From Paraspadella gotoi (Eukaryota > Chaetognatha): DNA of 64,000 nucleotides. Shown here one piece after another: positions 62,776 through 64,000 of this stretch. The first letter of the stretch is position 1; each line of letters begins with the position of its first letter. Both the position numbers and the translations under genes were made by a program. The DNA is taken from positions 21,733,582-21,797,581 of the forward strand of contig CM119264.1 in assembly GCA_051294375.1 (NCBI GenBank), read 5' to 3'. Below the pieces are notes generated by a model. That model was not told the origin of the DNA and did not search any database. It worked only from the letters and a program-made list of their open reading frames with translations.

Positions 62776-64000
62776 GAGAGAGAGAGAGAAGACAGGGATA
62801 AATAAATGATACATTGTGGGCAATGTACAACAAAGATAAATGCTTTGAAAAACTAAAAAATTAGTAAAATTTAACAATTATCTAATTGATAAATAGTTAA
62901 CTAAGGGATAGAAAAATGAAAATGAAATTTGTGAAAATGAAATGTGAGAATTTTTAAGTGTTAAGTAAGTGATTATAAAGAGAAATTTAATTTTAGCGTT
63001 AAAAATCAAAAGCTGATTGGCAACTCCTTCAAAACAACATTCCACAGTCATGGTTTAATTCTTGCGGTTTTCTTCTATCTGGATATAGTAGAACTAAAAT
63101 ACCTGAAAATTTATATTGAAAATAATTCATAATTTTAACTTAACAATTTTAAAAATTATTTTAGAAAACGAAAAAAACAATTGTTTATTTTTCAATTTTT
63201 CAGCGCTAATGAAGACTCGCAAGAGTCGAGACATGTCCGATTGTCCATTTTCTTAAAAATAAACATCTGTTGTGATGTAATATCACTATCCGTTGGATAC
63301 GACTGTTCCTTCCATCAGCGACGTAATAGCGCAGTGGGCTCACGCTTCATCTCCGAACCTAATGGTCCCGGGTTCTAGCCCTGGTCGGAACAGTTCTTGC
63401 AAAAAGAGTGACGGGCCGGTTAGACCACCAGTAGCAAGCCTACCGCCGGATCCGAAGTTCCGGAAAGCAAGGCAACTGACAATTTTTTTTTTTCGTTTTC
63501 TAATTCTGAAACTGAACGAAATGAAAGGATTTACACAGAGTCGCGTCTAAAATTATTTTATAATACCGACATGGGACGTTCACACGACGTTCTATTTACT
63601 ACTGAAAATTTTAAATTTTTATTTTAGACAGAGAGGCAGACAGATAGTGGTGGACAGACAGATACAATAAAACCAACAAACCATAAAATCCAACAAATAA
63701 AACAACCAATCAAGCATTTCATCCACCCTTCCCAAAAGACGAACCTGCAACCAGAGGTTTTCCGCGGCACAGTCGGGTCCCGACTTTTTAACGCAATCGT
63801 CAAAGGTCTCTCGGTCGCCCATCCTCTTCCTCTTGAGGTAGGGCCGAAAGTCGTCGCCGTTACGCAGAAAGTAATAATACGAGACGAGGCGGTCGAGCGG
63901 CCGGCGAATCAAATTAATGTAGACGGGCTTCTCGGCGACGGCAAACCGGCCAAAGTCAAGGAAGGCGACGTGGCCGTGATAGATGGCGGGTTTCTTGGCC
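60522..64000 (-). CDS. HS2ST1: Heparan sulfate 2-O-sulfotransferase, C-terminal part
   Basis: Golgi type II enzyme that moves sulfate from PAPS to the 2-O position of iduronic acid in heparan sulfate. Four exons are visible, 5' cut by the window edge: 64000-63745, 62310-62176, 60911-60789, 60677-60522 (stop 60522-60524). Diagnostic stretches: [11 protein letters not shown] (its two His include the catalytic base of the family), the PAPS-contact [40 protein letters not shown], and the ending [12 protein letters not shown] then FFYEKIRPK. All junctions are phase 0 and the C-terminus is full length. The match to animal HS2ST is clear; the N-terminal membrane anchor lies outside the window. Introns carry a MITE and two kinds of SINE. 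Confidence 0.93.
61003..61529. mobile_element. MITE copy in HS2ST intron, with gap
   Basis: CTATCTAGG at 61005 and CTAGATAG ending at 61527, flanked by TA; the 10-N gap (61510-61519) hides the inner part of the right repeat. Confidence 0.7.
61510..61519. other. Assembly gap, 10 N
   Basis: Ten N within the MITE, at the outer end of the palindrome's right arm. Confidence 0.99.
61603..61870 (-). mobile_element. tRNA-derived SINE, family 1, copy 3
   Basis: Same family as 30767 and 31181. On the minus strand an A box TGGCTCATTGAG (61801-61812) and a B box GGTTTAATCCC (about 61765-61775) are in the right order. AGATC on both sides may be the target-site copy. Confidence 0.8.
62713..62790. repeat. 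(GA)n microsatellite
   Basis: GA run in an HS2ST intron. Confidence 0.9.
63313..63492 (+). mobile_element. tRNA-derived SINE, family 2
   Basis: A box TAGCGCAGTGGG (63327-63338) and B box GGTTCTAGCCC (63371-63381), 32 bases apart as in tRNA genes, then a body of about 100 bases ending in a run of T (63481-63492). It differs from family 1 and lies in the HS2ST intron 62311-63744. Confidence 0.75.

Noticed and set aside
1-64000. CRISPR array, rRNA or prokaryotic operon features
   Set aside because: No spaced identical repeats of CRISPR type and no rRNA-like blocks; spliced animal genes throughout.

Overview
The window is nuclear DNA from an invertebrate animal. Every recognisable gene is split by many introns of tens to thousands of bases. 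Encoded domains are Ig (muscle giant-protein type), EGF, laminin G, sushi/CCP, claudin-type four-helix membrane protein and heparan sulfate 2-O-sulfotransferase. The DNA between exons is rich in (CT)n/(GA)n microsatellites, tRNA-derived SINEs, MITE-like foldbacks and a degraded DIRS-like retroelement. The phylum cannot be read from the sequence; a twitchin-like protein suggests a bilaterian, probably a protostome.

All supported genes lie on the minus strand, so they read from right to left. From the left: (1) a twitchin-like Ig protein, start at 14426, running off or past the left edge; (2) a repeat-rich interval 14.4-19.2 kb; (3) a secreted sushi/CCP-like protein, 25415 to 19187; (4) a secreted EGF and laminin-G protein of about 1000 residues, 37921 to 25741, ending 326 bases before the next gene's start; (5) a possible two-exon gene for a 73-residue protein, 40177 to 39494; (6) a claudin/PMP22-like four-helix membrane protein, 47226 to 41800; (7) a repeat zone 47.8-61.5 kb; (8) heparan sulfate 2-O-sulfotransferase, from the right edge to 60522. 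Introns of the twitchin-like, sushi, EGF-LamG, claudin-like and HS2ST genes were placed by hand; reading phase is conserved across nearly all junctions, which is the main support for the models.

The oddest part is 49.9-61.5 kb. A near-palindrome with arms of about 3.7-3.9 kb carries the last two HS2ST exons in both arms, intact on the right and broken on the left. Sequence left of the 100-N gap repeats the inner part of the right arm in direct orientation. This looks more like unmerged contig ends plus a fold-back chimera than a real duplication, but a young inverted duplication is possible. Similar duplicated flanks occur at the 10-N gap at 19906.

The two secreted matrix-type proteins, the claudin-like protein and the heparan sulfate enzyme all act at the cell surface or in the matrix, but nothing in the sequence shows that they work together.
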